A stretch of 64,000 nt of DNA from Ciceribacter ferrooxidans (GCF_004137355.1 NZ_SDVB01000253.1:124001-188000), one strand, 5' to 3'; positions 9,191-17,607 are shown, numbered from the stretch's first letter. A program made the numbers and translations. The notes: generated by a model from the sequence alone, not told the origin.

Positions 9191-10204
9191 ATGTTCGGAC
9201 TCGAGCCTACCATTTTGCTCATCATAGCCCTGGTAGCGGTCGCTGCCGGTGCACTTGCCTATGGCGTGCTTTATTCGCGGATCGAGGTCGAGAAGAAGAC
9301 GGAAAGCCGTATCAGCCGGGTCAAGTCGGCTGAAACCGATCTGTCGAAGATCAAGGCGGCGCGTGACCGTGTGCAGGAAATCTCCAAACGCCGCAAGTCG
9401 GTTCAGGACTCTTTGAAGGATCTCGAACGCAAGCAGCAGGAGCAGAACAAAAAGATGGCGAGGGCCGACATAAAGTCGCGCCTTGTGCAGGCCGGGTTGT
9501 CCATTTCAGTCACGCAGTTCTATCTGCTGAGTGTGGCCCTCGGTCTCGCCGTTCTTGCGCTCGCGTTCCTGTCCGGTACGCCGCTGCTTGTTACCTTCGG
9601 CTCCGCATTTGTCGCTGCGCTGGGCCTGCCGCGCTGGGTGGTCGGCTTCCTAGTTCGCCGCCGCCAGAAAAAGTTTCTGGAGGAGTTCCCCAATTCCCTG
9701 GACGTGATGGTTCGCTCTATCCGCTCCGGCCTGCCCCTGAACGATGCGCTGAGGTTGATTGCCTCCGACGGGCAGGAGCCGGTGAAGGGCGAATTCCGCC
9801 GCGTGGTCGAGTCCCAGCAGGTCGGTCTGAGCATCCCGGAAGCCTGTCAGCGCATGATCATGACCATGCCGCTGCAGGAGATAAACTTCTTCTCGATCGT
9901 CATCGCCATCCAGTCGCAGGCTGGCGGCAACCTCTCCGAGGCCCTCGCCAACCTTTCGCGCGTGTTGCGCGACCGCAAGAAGATGAAGGCCAAGGTGAAC
10001 GCGCTTTCCATGGAAGCGAAGGCCTCCGCCGTCATCATCGGCGCACTGCCGTTCATTGTCGCACTGCTCGTCTACCTGACCTCACCCCATTACATCACGA
10101 TTCTCTTCACAGACCCCCGCGGCCACATGATTCTCGGCATTTCCGCTGTCTGGATGACGATCGGCATCCTGGTAATGCGCAACATGATCAATTTCGACAT
10201 CTAG
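9191..10204 (+). CDS. tadB: Tad inner-membrane platform protein TadB
   Basis: 337 residues with an N-terminal membrane segment (about 5-28), a basic, coiled-coil-prone stretch (about 35-95), two central hydrophobic segments (about 112-150), a T2SSF domain (about 170-295: SLDVMVRSIRSGLPL, then QAGGNLSEALANLSRVLR) and a C-terminal pair of membrane segments. GspF-like platform proteins sit beneath the pilus and couple it to CpaF. It begins 5 bp after the cpaF stop. Paired with tadC, as in all Tad loci. Confidence 0.94.
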   Translation: MFGLEPTILLIIALVAVAAGALAYGVLYSRIEVEKKTESRISRVKSAETDLSKIKAARDRVQEISKRRKSVQDSLKDLERKQQEQNKKMARADIKSRLVQAGLSISVTQFYLLSVALGLAVLALAFLSGTPLLVTFGSAFVAALGLPRWVVGFLVRRRQKKFLEEFPNSLDVMVRSIRSGLPLNDALRLIASDGQEPVKGEFRRVVESQQVGLSIPEACQRMIMTMPLQEINFFSIVIAIQSQAGGNLSEALANLSRVLRDRKKMKAKVNALSMEAKASAVIIGALPFIVALLVYLTSPHYITILFTDPRGHMILGISAVWMTIGILVMRNMINFDI

Positions 10205-10214
10205 GACGCCCGAA

Positions 10215-11201
10215 ATGACGCAGGATCTCGCCGCCCGACTGACCGACCCTGCACTGGTTATCGCCGTTCTGGTCGCCATCGCCGTCTTTGCGACGCTTTA
10301 TACGATTGCCATTCCGTATCTCGAGCGCGGCGATCTCGAAAAGCGCATGAAGGCGGTATCGACGGAACGGGAGCAGATTCGCGCCCGCGAGCGCGCCCGA
10401 ATGAACGCCGACGGCGGGCGCGGGAAGACGAGCTTGCGTGCCTCGCATAACCATTCGGTCCGCCAGATCGTCGAGAAGTTCAATCTGCGTCAGGCGCTGG
10501 TCGATGACGCCACGATGGACAAGCTGAAGGCCGCGGGCTTCCGCTCGCAGAACGCTCTCAACATCTTTCTCGTTGCTCGGTTTCTTCTGCCTTTCCTGAC
10601 ATTGACGCTGACGGCCATCTGGATCTTCGTGCTCGGCAATCTCGCGGAACGGCCGTTTGCCATTCGCATGCTGGTGACGGTGGTCGGCGGCTATATCGGC
10701 TTCTATCTTCCCAACATCTATGTCTCCAACCGGATGAGCAAGCGACAGCTGTCGATCAAGCGCGCCTGGCCGGATGCCCTCGACCTCATGCTGATCTGCG
10801 TCGAGTCGGGCATCTCGATCGAGGCCGCGATGCGCCGTGTCTCTGATGAGATGGCCACACAGTCGCCGGAGCTCGCCGAGGAAATGGTCTTGACGACGGC
10901 CGAGCTTTCGTTCCTGCAGGATCGCCGGACTGCATTGGAGAACCTCGGCAACCGCACCCAGCTCGACGGCGTGAAGAGCGTCACTCAAGCCCTGATCCAG
11001 GCCGAGCGCTACGGGACGCCCGTTGCGCAGGCCCTTCGCGTTCTCGCGCAGGAGGGCCGCGACGAACGCATGAACGAGGCGGAGAAAAAGGCCGCAGCCC
11101 TGCCGCCCAAACTGACCGTGCCGATGATCCTCTTCTTCCTGCCGGTGCTCGTTGCCGTCATCCTCGGGCCGGCTGGCATACAAGTCTCCGATCGCTTCTG
11201 A
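10215..11201 (+). CDS. tadC: Tad inner-membrane platform protein TadC
   Basis: 328 residues, a T2SSF-domain protein like TadB but divergent: N-terminal segment (about 14-35), paired central segments (about 115-175) and the T2SSF domain (about 185-300: PDALDLMLICVESGISIEAAMRRVSDEM), ending in a membrane segment. Forms the inner-membrane platform with TadB. Last plus-strand gene of the cluster; the TadD-like lipoprotein follows 0.8 kb later on the other strand. Confidence 0.94.
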   Translation: MTQDLAARLTDPALVIAVLVAIAVFATLYTIAIPYLERGDLEKRMKAVSTEREQIRARERARMNADGGRGKTSLRASHNHSVRQIVEKFNLRQALVDDATMDKLKAAGFRSQNALNIFLVARFLLPFLTLTLTAIWIFVLGNLAERPFAIRMLVTVVGGYIGFYLPNIYVSNRMSKRQLSIKRAWPDALDLMLICVESGISIEAAMRRVSDEMATQSPELAEEMVLTTAELSFLQDRRTALENLGNRTQLDGVKSVTQALIQAERYGTPVAQALRVLAQEGRDERMNEAEKKAAALPPKLTVPMILFFLPVLVAVILGPAGIQVSDRF

Positions 11202-11231
11202 CGCTGCATATTGCGGCGGGTGACGAAAGCC

Positions 11232-11344
11232 GTTACCTATTGTCGCCCGCGCAACTGGCGACAGAGATGGGTAACCATCGGGGAGCGCGGGCGAAACGGA
11301 CGCCGCTCGCCTGGGCACGAACATCCAACATCTGGAGTTGCCCC
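11232..11344 (+). promoter_or_regulatory. ZTP (pfl motif) riboswitch with RBS-sequestering platform
   Basis: The leader of the LysE gene contains, in order: an 8-bp P1 stem (11245-11252 with 11285-11292), the conserved CTGGCGA (11255-11261), a P2 hairpin GATGG-GTAA-CCATC (11266-11279), GGGGAGC (11280-11286), and CGCCTGGGCA (11308-11317). The GGCG of the first block can pair with the CGCC of the last, giving the pseudoknot known for ZTP riboswitches. The 3' GGGCA (11313-11317) is also complementary to TGCCC (11339-11343) just before the ATG; that alternative hairpin would hold the ribosome site GGAG (11334-11337) in its loop. This suggests ligand binding frees the ribosome site. Motif match is seen; the ligand is inferred from the family. 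Confidence 0.85.
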
Positions 11345-11986
11345 ATGTCGTCTCAAGTGATTTTCGTCAGTATACTCGGTGCGATCCTGATCGGTGCAAT
11401 GAGTCCCGGGCCGAATTTCATTCTGGTGAGCCGTACAGCGATCGCGCAGGGGCGATCGGCCGGTGTTGCAGCGGCGCTCGGCATGGGGCTTGGGGGCGCC
11501 TGCCTCGGAGGACTCGCGCTTCTTGGACTGAGCGCTCTCCTTCTGCGCGCCGAAACCGTCTTCGTACTCGTGAAGATTCTCGGTGGCCTCTATCTCGTTT
11601 ATGTAGGCTTTCGCATCTTCAGGCATGCGTCCACGCCGCTTGCATTCGAAAGCAATGGACCGGAGCGTGCGAGGTCACTCGGCAGCAATCTTGTCACGGG
11701 GCTTTTCATCCAGCTCAGCAACCCGAAGACGGTCATCGTCTACGGAAGCATATTTGCCGCACTTCTCCCCGCCGAGCCGGAGCGCTGGTTGATGCTCGCA
11801 CTGGTGCCGATGCTCTTCGGCATCGAGGCCGGATGGTATATGGTGGTCGCGCTTGTCTTTTCCGCACGTGCCCCGCGCCGCGCCTATGTCCGCGCAAAGG
11901 CCTGGATCGATCGAACGGCCGGCGCGGTCATGGCTGGCCTCGGCGCGCGCCTTGCAGCAGAGGGAATCTCCTCGCGGGTCTGGTGA
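11345..11986 (+). CDS. LysE/RhtB-family exporter under ZTP riboswitch
   Basis: 213 residues with about six hydrophobic segments and the family's N-terminal signature (GAILIGAMSPGPNFILVSRTA, with the invariant SPGPN/NF) plus the central QLSNPKTVIVYGSIF. LysE/RhtB proteins export amino acids or related metabolites across the inner membrane; the substrate here is not known. The start at 11345 has GGAG 7 nt upstream; the open frame extends into the riboswitch and should not be used. The leader RNA predicts induction when ZTP/ZMP accumulates, that is when 10-formyl-tetrahydrofolate is short. Confidence 0.9.
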   Translation: MSSQVIFVSILGAILIGAMSPGPNFILVSRTAIAQGRSAGVAAALGMGLGGACLGGLALLGLSALLLRAETVFVLVKILGGLYLVYVGFRIFRHASTPLAFESNGPERARSLGSNLVTGLFIQLSNPKTVIVYGSIFAALLPAEPERWLMLALVPMLFGIEAGWYMVVALVFSARAPRRAYVRAKAWIDRTAGAVMAGLGARLAAEGISSRVW

Positions 11987-12014
11987 GCTCCGCGACGATC
12001 CTGTGGTTCCCGCA

Positions 12015-12839
12015 TCAGTTGGTCTGCGTATCTGCGTCCTTGGCCGCAAGCTGCTTCCACGAATTCTGTTGCGCCAGCATCGAACGCAGATAGGCGACGT
12101 TTGCTTCGGCCTGCTGCGGATCGAGCTCTTGGCGTGCGATGCGCTCGGCTTCGTCGAAGCGCCCCTGGAGACCTATCACCAAGGCGAGATTTTGACGCAC
12201 GCGGCTGTCGGACGTCGGTTGTTGCGAGGCTGACTTGAGATAGGTTTCCGCAGTCCTGAGGTCGCCGGACAGGACGTAGGACATGCCGAGATTGGAAAGC
12301 ACGGATGGTTCGTTCGGCTTCAGATCGAGGGCCATGCGATAGCGGTTACGGGCCTCCGAGGAGCGGCCGAGCTGATCGAGCACCGCTCCTTCGGCCGAAT
12401 AAAGCCGCCAGTCCGGGCGGTCGGGCGTCTGTGCTCTCGATATGGTGGACAAGGCCTGCTCCATCTGGCCCGCCGCCGCCTGCGCCTTACCGTAGGCTGC
12501 GAGTACATCGCGATCAGCTGGGTTGGCGATTGCGACCTGCTGCATCACGGCCAGAGCTTGAGTGTCGCGGCCGGTCATCATCAGAATGCTTGCGTAGGTC
12601 AGGCCCGTTTGCTTGTCCTTGGGATTACGATCATAGGCCGAGCCAATCCGCTCAGCGGCCGCGGCAAGTTCGCTCGTCGTCATCGCCTCGACTGGTTTCG
12701 TGAGCTTGGGGATCGACCCGGTGACGGTTGGGTCCTTCTTGGCGGTGGTGGCGCAACCGGCCGTGATTGTCGCGAGCGCAAACATAAAGACTCTGACGGC
12801 CATCATCGTGCGATGTGACGTGGTTTTCCTGGCCCCCAT
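12015..12839 (-). CDS. tadD: Tetratricopeptide lipoprotein TadD
   Basis: 274 residues. Lipoprotein signal with lipobox ITAGC (Cys about residue 29), then about four TPR-like repeats between residues 55 and 240 (for example YSAEGAVLDQLGRSSEARNR and LSNLGMSYVLSGDLRTAETY). TadD is an outer-membrane or periplasmic TPR lipoprotein needed for Flp pilus assembly. It is separated from tadC by the LysE gene and inverted, so it needs its own promoter, which should lie in 12840-12946. Confidence 0.9.
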   Translation of the reverse strand: MGARKTTSHRTMMAVRVFMFALATITAGCATTAKKDPTVTGSIPKLTKPVEAMTTSELAAAAERIGSAYDRNPKDKQTGLTYASILMMTGRDTQALAVMQQVAIANPADRDVLAAYGKAQAAAGQMEQALSTISRAQTPDRPDWRLYSAEGAVLDQLGRSSEARNRYRMALDLKPNEPSVLSNLGMSYVLSGDLRTAETYLKSASQQPTSDSRVRQNLALVIGLQGRFDEAERIARQELDPQQAEANVAYLRSMLAQQNSWKQLAAKDADTQTN

Positions 12840-12946
12840 GATTCACTTCCCCCTGATGCGGCACTTCCGGCGTCGGCGGAACCTGCAGGTGGCATCCGAC
12901 GCAACCTTGTGACCAGCAATAATCTGTTAACCCTAACGGAGCGTTA

Positions 12947-14377
12947 ATGTCGGCGACCGCGACTGATTCCGCAGAAAGAGCATCCATGGCGCCCTACCAA
13001 TATATCGATCGAAAAAGCCCCTTCAGCACGAAGAGCGGGAAGACCCTCCCGATCTTCGCTGTGACACCCGCCCACATCGAGACCGGCACAATCGACCCGA
13101 TCGCGCTCGATTGGGCGCGCAAGGCGGGCTTCACCGCAGAGGCGGGGGCGTTGCTTCTCGTCCCGACGGCCGATGGCCACCTCGGGGGCGCACTCTTCGG
13201 TCTCGGCACCAATCCCTCGGCGACGCCCTTTCTCGCCGGCAGACTTGCCCGCCAGCTTCCTGCCGGTGACTGGCATGTCGAGACCGCGCCACTCACCGCC
13301 AATCGCCTCGCGCTCGGTTACGGTCTGGGCAGCTACAGCTACGATCGGTATCGCAAGGAGAACCAGGCTGGGCCGAAGCTGTTAATTCCGCAGGACGCTG
13401 ATGCGGCCGACATCAAGCGCCAGCTCGCCGGCGTCTTTCTTGCGCGAGACCTCATCAACACGCCGACAAACGACATGGGCCCAGGGGAGCTTGAACGCGT
13501 GTTCCGGTCGGTTGCGGAACACTACAAGGCAGAGGTTTCCGTTATCGTCGGCGACGATCTTCTGCAGGCCAACTTCCCATTGGTTCACGCGGTCGGTCGG
13601 GCGAGTGCAGAGGCGCCGCGTCTTCTCGAGATGCGGTGGGGCAAGGACGGCCATCGCCGGGTCACTCTGGTCGGCAAGGGCGTATGTTTCGACACCGGAG
13701 GCTTGGACATCAAGCCTGCTTCCTCGATGCTGCTAATGAAAAAGGACATGGGCGGCGCAGCCAATGTCCTGGGTTTGGCGCTGATGATCATGGATGCAAA
13801 GCTCAAGGTCGATCTGCGTGTCATCATCCCTGTCGTCGAGAATTCGATCGGAGGGAATGCCTTCCGGCCCGGTGATGTCTATCGCAGTCGTAAGGGGCTG
13901 ACCGTACAGATCGACAACACGGACGCCGAGGGGCGGCTGATACTCGCTGATGCGCTCGCCTATGCGGACGAAGAGGAAACCGATCTTCTCATCGACATGG
14001 CAACTTTGACCGGCGCGGCGCGCGTCGCGCTCGGCCCGGACCTGCCGCCCGTCTTCACCGACGATGAGGAACTTGCCGCAGAGCTCATCGATGCGAGCAT
14101 CGAAACGGACGATCCATTTTGGCGGATGCCGCTCTACATGGGGTATGACAAGAGTCTGAAGGGGCAGATTGCTGACCTCACCAACGCGCCGGCCGGCGGT
14201 ATGGCTGGTGCGATCACGGCAGCGCTGTTTCTCAAACGGTTCGTAAGCCGCGCCAGAAGCTGGGCCCATTTCGACATCTTTGGCTGGGCGCCCTCGGAAC
14301 GTCCGCACTCACCAGTCGGCGGCGAGGCTCAGGCGATCCGTGCGCTCTACCGCTATCTGCGCTCCAGTGTTCGCTGA
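12947..14377 (+). CDS. Leucyl aminopeptidase family protein (M17)
   Basis: 476 residues. The M17 catalytic domain is clear: GKGVCFDTGGLDIKPASSMLLMKKDMGGAA (metal and Lys residues, near 245-270), the family signature NTDAEGRLILADALAYA (near 323-339) and the DMATLTGAARVALG stretch. It is a cytosolic two-metal enzyme that removes N-terminal residues from peptides. The N-terminal domain is shorter than in PepA. Start choice: ATG 12947 has CGGAG 6 nt upstream; ATG 12986 (AGAAAGAG upstream) is equally possible and would leave a CtrA-like motif (12933-12947) outside the coding region. Followed by a winged-helix and an NlpC/P60 gene in the same direction. Confidence 0.93.
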   Translation: MSATATDSAERASMAPYQYIDRKSPFSTKSGKTLPIFAVTPAHIETGTIDPIALDWARKAGFTAEAGALLLVPTADGHLGGALFGLGTNPSATPFLAGRLARQLPAGDWHVETAPLTANRLALGYGLGSYSYDRYRKENQAGPKLLIPQDADAADIKRQLAGVFLARDLINTPTNDMGPGELERVFRSVAEHYKAEVSVIVGDDLLQANFPLVHAVGRASAEAPRLLEMRWGKDGHRRVTLVGKGVCFDTGGLDIKPASSMLLMKKDMGGAANVLGLALMIMDAKLKVDLRVIIPVVENSIGGNAFRPGDVYRSRKGLTVQIDNTDAEGRLILADALAYADEEETDLLIDMATLTGAARVALGPDLPPVFTDDEELAAELIDASIETDDPFWRMPLYMGYDKSLKGQIADLTNAPAGGMAGAITAALFLKRFVSRARSWAHFDIFGWAPSERPHSPVGGEAQAIRALYRYLRSSVR

Positions 14378-14463
14378 CGGCGCGGGGTGCTTGCCGCCGT
14401 GAGTCTTGCAAACGGCGGGCGATTGCCGGAAAAGAGGTTCGTCGTGAAGCCGGATGACGTCGG

Positions 14464-14814
14464 ATGAGTGTGGAACTGACTGCGACCGAGGCATTGTGCC
14501 TCTGGCACAGGGTGACGGTGCAACAGGTTCTGCAGGACAATCGCGATTTGACGCTTCGGCAGATGGCGATTCTCCTGCAGATCTATCTCGTGCCACCGCC
14601 ACACACCGTGCGCGGGCTCGCGGCGACGCTCGGGGTGACCAAGCCGGTGATTACCCGTGCACTGGATACGATGGGGGAAATGGGCCTCGTCGAGCGCGTC
14701 AGGGACGACCGCGACCGTCGCAACGTGATTATCAAGCGCACTGTTGGCGGCGCGCTCTACCTCGAGCGTTTCGGTGACCTCGTCATCGAAAAGGGCCGAG
14801 CTTTGGGGATCTGA
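14464..14814 (+). CDS. MarR-like winged-helix regulator
   Basis: 116 residues, one winged helix-turn-helix domain: recognition region VRGLAATLGVTKPVITRALDTMGEMGLVERVRDDRDRRNV with the MarR-type wing D-x-R-D-R-R. The dimerisation helices of full MarR proteins are reduced, so it is short for the family. Situated between an M17 aminopeptidase and an NlpC/P60 protein (9 bp before the latter), a set that looks like one operon for peptide or cell-wall turnover. Target and ligand unknown. Confidence 0.82.
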   Translation: MSVELTATEALCLWHRVTVQQVLQDNRDLTLRQMAILLQIYLVPPPHTVRGLAATLGVTKPVITRALDTMGEMGLVERVRDDRDRRNVIIKRTVGGALYLERFGDLVIEKGRALGI

Positions 14815-14823
14815 GAGGGTCTT

Positions 14824-15678
14824 ATGGCACTGGACAGACGATTGAATGCCTATCGTGAAGACCTCGCCGACAAGTCGCTGGAGGGGCAGGTGGCCGCCCG
14901 CCGCTTCGTTGTTGGCGAACCGGCGCGGATCGGCTTGCCGGTTGCGGCCCTTCGTCCAAAACCTGACCTCGCGTCCGGCATGGACACGGAGGTTCTCCTG
15001 GGAGAAGAGGTGACGGTCTTCGATCGCGCAGATGGCTGGGCGTGGGTGAAGGCGGCGAACGACGGCTATGTCGGCTACCTGCCGGACGCAGCGTTAGGGT
15101 CGCCCGGTGCCGTGCCGACCCATCATGTAATCGTCCCCCGTACCTTTCTGTATCCCGGTGCGGATCTGCGCTTCCCCGCCTCTGCTGCCCTTTCGATGGG
15201 GAGCCGCCTCGCGGTCGTCGGCGAGGCCGAGACCCGAGGCACTCGCTATCTCCTGCTCGCGGACGGCCGGGCGATCGTTGCAGGGCACTGTCTGCCGATC
15301 GGCACCTATGCGAGTGACGACTACGTGGCCGTTGCAGCCCGCTTTCTGGAAACGCCCTACCTGTGGGGCGGACGTTCCGGCTTTGGTATTGATTGCTCCG
15401 GTCTCGTCCAGCTCTCGCTGATGATGACGGGCCGCTCGGCGCCCCGCGACACCGACATGCAGGCCGTCGGACTCGGCACCGAGATCGGACGTGACGATCT
15501 GAGGCGCGGTGATCTCGTCTTCTGGAAAGGCCATGTCGCGATCATGGAAGACGACAAGACGCTGCTTCACGCCAACGGGCATACGATGACCGTCGCGCGT
15601 GAGGATTTCGAGGCCGCGGTGAAGCGTATCGGCTGGCTCTATGACTTGCCGACCGGTTATCGCAGGCCCGTCCGATGA
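14824..15678 (+). CDS. NlpC/P60 family cell-wall peptidase with SH3 domains
   Basis: 284 residues. Two SH3b-like domains (about 35-85 and 95-150) precede a C-terminal NlpC/P60 papain-like domain: catalytic Cys191 in IDCSGLVQLSL and His237 in KGHVAIM; a third polar residue follows near HANGHTM. Such enzymes cleave the D-gamma-Glu-meso-DAP link in peptidoglycan stems. No signal peptide is visible, so it probably acts on cytosolic muropeptides during recycling, which fits the aminopeptidase upstream. Ribosome site GAGAGGG. Confidence 0.9.
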   Translation: MALDRRLNAYREDLADKSLEGQVAARRFVVGEPARIGLPVAALRPKPDLASGMDTEVLLGEEVTVFDRADGWAWVKAANDGYVGYLPDAALGSPGAVPTHHVIVPRTFLYPGADLRFPASAALSMGSRLAVVGEAETRGTRYLLLADGRAIVAGHCLPIGTYASDDYVAVAARFLETPYLWGGRSGFGIDCSGLVQLSLMMTGRSAPRDTDMQAVGLGTEIGRDDLRRGDLVFWKGHVAIMEDDKTLLHANGHTMTVAREDFEAAVKRIGWLYDLPTGYRRPVR

Positions 15679-15784
15679 TCGTGCGCCGGATGGCGGTCTT
15701 ACGCTTCCCGGCTCCCGCACCTATATGATGCCTGGCGGTCAGCTTTCGGATCAACCGCCGGCGGGGAACCAGAAGGGCAAGTCC

Positions 15785-16117
15785 ATGAAGATTGTTTCGG
15801 CATTGCTGAGCTTGTTCTTGGGCATGTCCGCCGTAATGCTCCCGGCTCAATCGGGCGAAACGCGGTTGATCGACCCTTCCGGCTACTTCAAGGATTTGCC
15901 CGGCGTCACCGCCCCGGACGCGTCGCGCAAGGAGCCGGAGTACAGGTGCACGACGGCTACCCGCCGCTTCCGCAACCGGGACGACGTCGGTTTTTCCGAC
16001 ACCCTGCCTGCGCTCGTCTACCGCTGCACCCGTGACGGCGTCACCTTCGAGAGCCGCAATCCTCCATTGACCGGCTCCTGGTATCCCGGCGTCAATCCAC
16101 GCGATATCGAGAAATAG
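15785..16117 (+). CDS. Small secreted hypothetical protein
   Basis: 110 residues, signal peptide (about 1-24, hydrophobic ALLSLFLGMSAVML, cleavage near AQSG), mature part of about 85 residues with two cysteines (in EYRCTTA and VYRCTRDGV) likely to form a disulfide. I do not recognise the family. The start at 15785 gives the signal peptide directly; the longer frame upstream overlaps nothing and lacks a ribosome site. Same strand as the NlpC/P60 gene, 106 bp after it. Confidence 0.72.
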   Translation: MKIVSALLSLFLGMSAVMLPAQSGETRLIDPSGYFKDLPGVTAPDASRKEPEYRCTTATRRFRNRDDVGFSDTLPALVYRCTRDGVTFESRNPPLTGSWYPGVNPRDIEK

Positions 16118-16211
16118 CGCCTTCATTCGGCCTACGAGCCTTGCGAGGAGAGCAGGGGTGCCTTTCCCGGACGGCCTTTCCTCTGCCGAGACAACAGTCT
16201 AGGCTGTGGGG

Positions 16212-16601
16212 ATGTTCAAATTCTCGTCGCTTTCGAGGGTCCTCGCCTGGAGCCTCCTTTTCACGATCTTCCTCGTCACCATCAGCCCGATAGGTCTCAG
16301 GCCCCACACGCTGACGACGGTCAATCTCGATCGTGGTGCCGCCTTTGCGGCAATTTCCATGCTCTTCGTGCTGGGCTATCCCGATCGCTGGAAGCGGATA
16401 GGCCTGCTCCTGGTCGCAGGCGCCGCTCTCTTCGAGATCATGCAGGTCATTTCGCCGACTCGACACGCTCACGTCGAGGATGCGCTTGTGAAGTCGTTGG
16501 GCGTTCTGGTCGGGGTGGCTGCCGGCTATGCCGCATCATATCTCTCGGCCTCAGTGCGCCCGTCACTCGTCCCTCGTTCGGCGTCCGTTCGGAAGGACTG
16601 A
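16212..16601 (+). CDS. VanZ-like membrane protein
   Basis: 129 residues with about three to four hydrophobic segments and the VanZ-like pattern: a short first helix ending ISPIGLRP, a middle helix pair, and E-I-x-Q near FEIMQVISPTRHAHVEDALVKSLGVLVG. The E/Q and D residues in the last two helices are conserved in VanZ-like proteins of alphaproteobacteria; function is unknown. Start ATG 16212 preferred to GTG 16206. A bidirectional-type terminator follows at 16676-16708. Confidence 0.78.
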   Translation: MFKFSSLSRVLAWSLLFTIFLVTISPIGLRPHTLTTVNLDRGAAFAAISMLFVLGYPDRWKRIGLLLVAGAALFEIMQVISPTRHAHVEDALVKSLGVLVGVAAGYAASYLSASVRPSLVPRSASVRKD

Positions 16602-16675
16602 CACGAATTTCTAAGCTCACCGTGAACGAAGATGCCAGTGTGCAGGCGCCGGGGTGATCGCGCCGGTGCCCGAAA

Positions 16676-16708
16676 CGATAAAAGCCCGGACGAACCGGGC
16701 TTTTATCG
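16676..16708 (-). terminator. Terminator of the tRNA-Leu gene (possibly bidirectional)
   Basis: Perfect 14-bp inverted repeat (CGATAAAAGCCCGG and complement) around a 5-nt loop. On the minus strand the second arm ends in TTTTATCGTTTC, 39 bp after the tRNA 3' end. The symmetrical A/T ends mean it can also stop plus-strand transcription from the VanZ gene. Confidence 0.85.
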
Positions 16709-16746
16709 TGTTTTCAACGCCGTATCTACGGCTTGAAACGGGAACT

Positions 16747-16831
16747 TGGTGCCCAGAAGAGGACTCGAACCTCCACGCCTCGCGGCACAGGTACCTGAAA
16801 CCTGCGCGTCTACCAATTCCGCCATCTGGGC
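16747..16831 (-). tRNA. tRNA-Leu (anticodon CAG)
   Basis: On the minus strand the 7-bp acceptor stem GCCCAGA/TCTGGGC encloses a D arm with GGCGGAATTGGTAGACGC, an anticodon stem CAGGT/ACCTG with loop TTCAGGT (anticodon CAG), a long variable arm as expected for class II leucine tRNAs, and a T arm with GGTTCGAGTCC. CCA is encoded (16747-16749). It decodes CUG. A promoter with TTGACA and TACATG lies just upstream. Confidence 0.97.
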
Positions 16832-16841
16832 GACGGTCACG

Positions 16842-16870
16842 CATGTAAGGGGGTCGCCTCCTGCTGTCAA
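16842..16870 (-). promoter_or_regulatory. Promoter of tRNA-Leu
   Basis: On the minus strand TTGACA (16865-16870) and TACATG (16842-16847) are separated by exactly 17 bp, placing the transcription start a few bases before the tRNA 5' end at 16831. The rest of the interval up to the BA14K gene (16871-17123) shows no gene. Confidence 0.7.
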
Positions 16871-17123
16871 CAGGCATTTTGAAGTTTTCGTGTCGGCAGT
16901 CGAGAAAGCGGTGTGGCGCCTTGCGACGGTCCCGGATATCGGCGGAACAACAGGCGACTTGCGACCGCGGAAAGGCGTGGAGCAGGACCCCGAGTCGTCT
17001 TCGAAAAGCCATGATCGCACCCAAGATTCGGACGGGTGGAGAACAGATCGTTCGGGTCGATCTGTCTTGTGATCCTCCAGACCGGGTGGCATCGCGGATA
17101 GGCGGACGACGGGGAGACACTCA

Positions 17124-17561
17124 ATGCATAAGATCCGGAATTTTCTGCTTGGCGGGCTGTTGGCTGTGGCAAGTGCACTGCCGATGCCGGCCAGCGCCAC
17201 CATGCCTTCAATGCCCGGGGAGCGCGAAGCGGCATCTACCAATGTCGTACAGGCGGTCGTCGTCTGCGACCGCTACGGCTGCTACGACACTTGGCGCCGA
17301 CCACCTCCGCCACCACGTTGGCTGCCACCACCGCCTCCACCACCGGTCTATCGGCCGGGTCCGCCCTATTACCGTCCGGTTCCACCGCCGCCGCCCTATT
17401 GGCGTTATCATCGCCCGCCACCGCCGATCTACCGTGTGCCACGCTCCTGGGACAATCACGTGCGATGGTGCCTCGAGCGCTATCGTTCCTACAATCCGCG
17501 GACGAACCGCTATGTCGGCTACGACGGCTACTTCCACGTCTGCCGCTCGCCTTATCGGTGA
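17124..17561 (+). CDS. BA14K family secreted proline-rich protein
   Basis: 145 residues: signal peptide (about 1-26, ending ASA), a strongly Pro/Tyr/Arg-rich middle (about 58-110, runs of PPPPP) and a C-terminal BA14K-like domain (about 110-143: WCLERYRSYNPRTNRYVGYDG with flanking cysteines). BA14K proteins are rhizobial/Brucella surface proteins, immunoreactive and lectin-like in Brucella. The proline-rich part is longer than in the compact BA14K members. A terminator follows at 17578-17607. Confidence 0.85.
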   Translation: MHKIRNFLLGGLLAVASALPMPASATMPSMPGEREAASTNVVQAVVVCDRYGCYDTWRRPPPPPRWLPPPPPPPVYRPGPPYYRPVPPPPPYWRYHRPPPPIYRVPRSWDNHVRWCLERYRSYNPRTNRYVGYDGYFHVCRSPYR

Positions 17562-17577
17562 GCTGAACCGTACGCCA

Positions 17578-17607
17578 AAGAAGGCCGGATCTACACTCGG
17601 CCTTCTT
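17578..17607. terminator. Bidirectional terminator between BA14K and Rdx genes
   Basis: 10-bp perfect inverted repeat (AAGAAGGCCG and complement) with a 10-nt loop, located exactly between two convergent genes; it ends on the first base of the Rdx stop codon. A-rich and T-rich flanks allow use in both directions. Confidence 0.75.

Noticed and set aside
17290-17420. Short tandem repeats in the BA14K gene
   Set aside because: The repeated CCACC/CCGCC units simply encode the proline-rich stretch; no separate repeat element.
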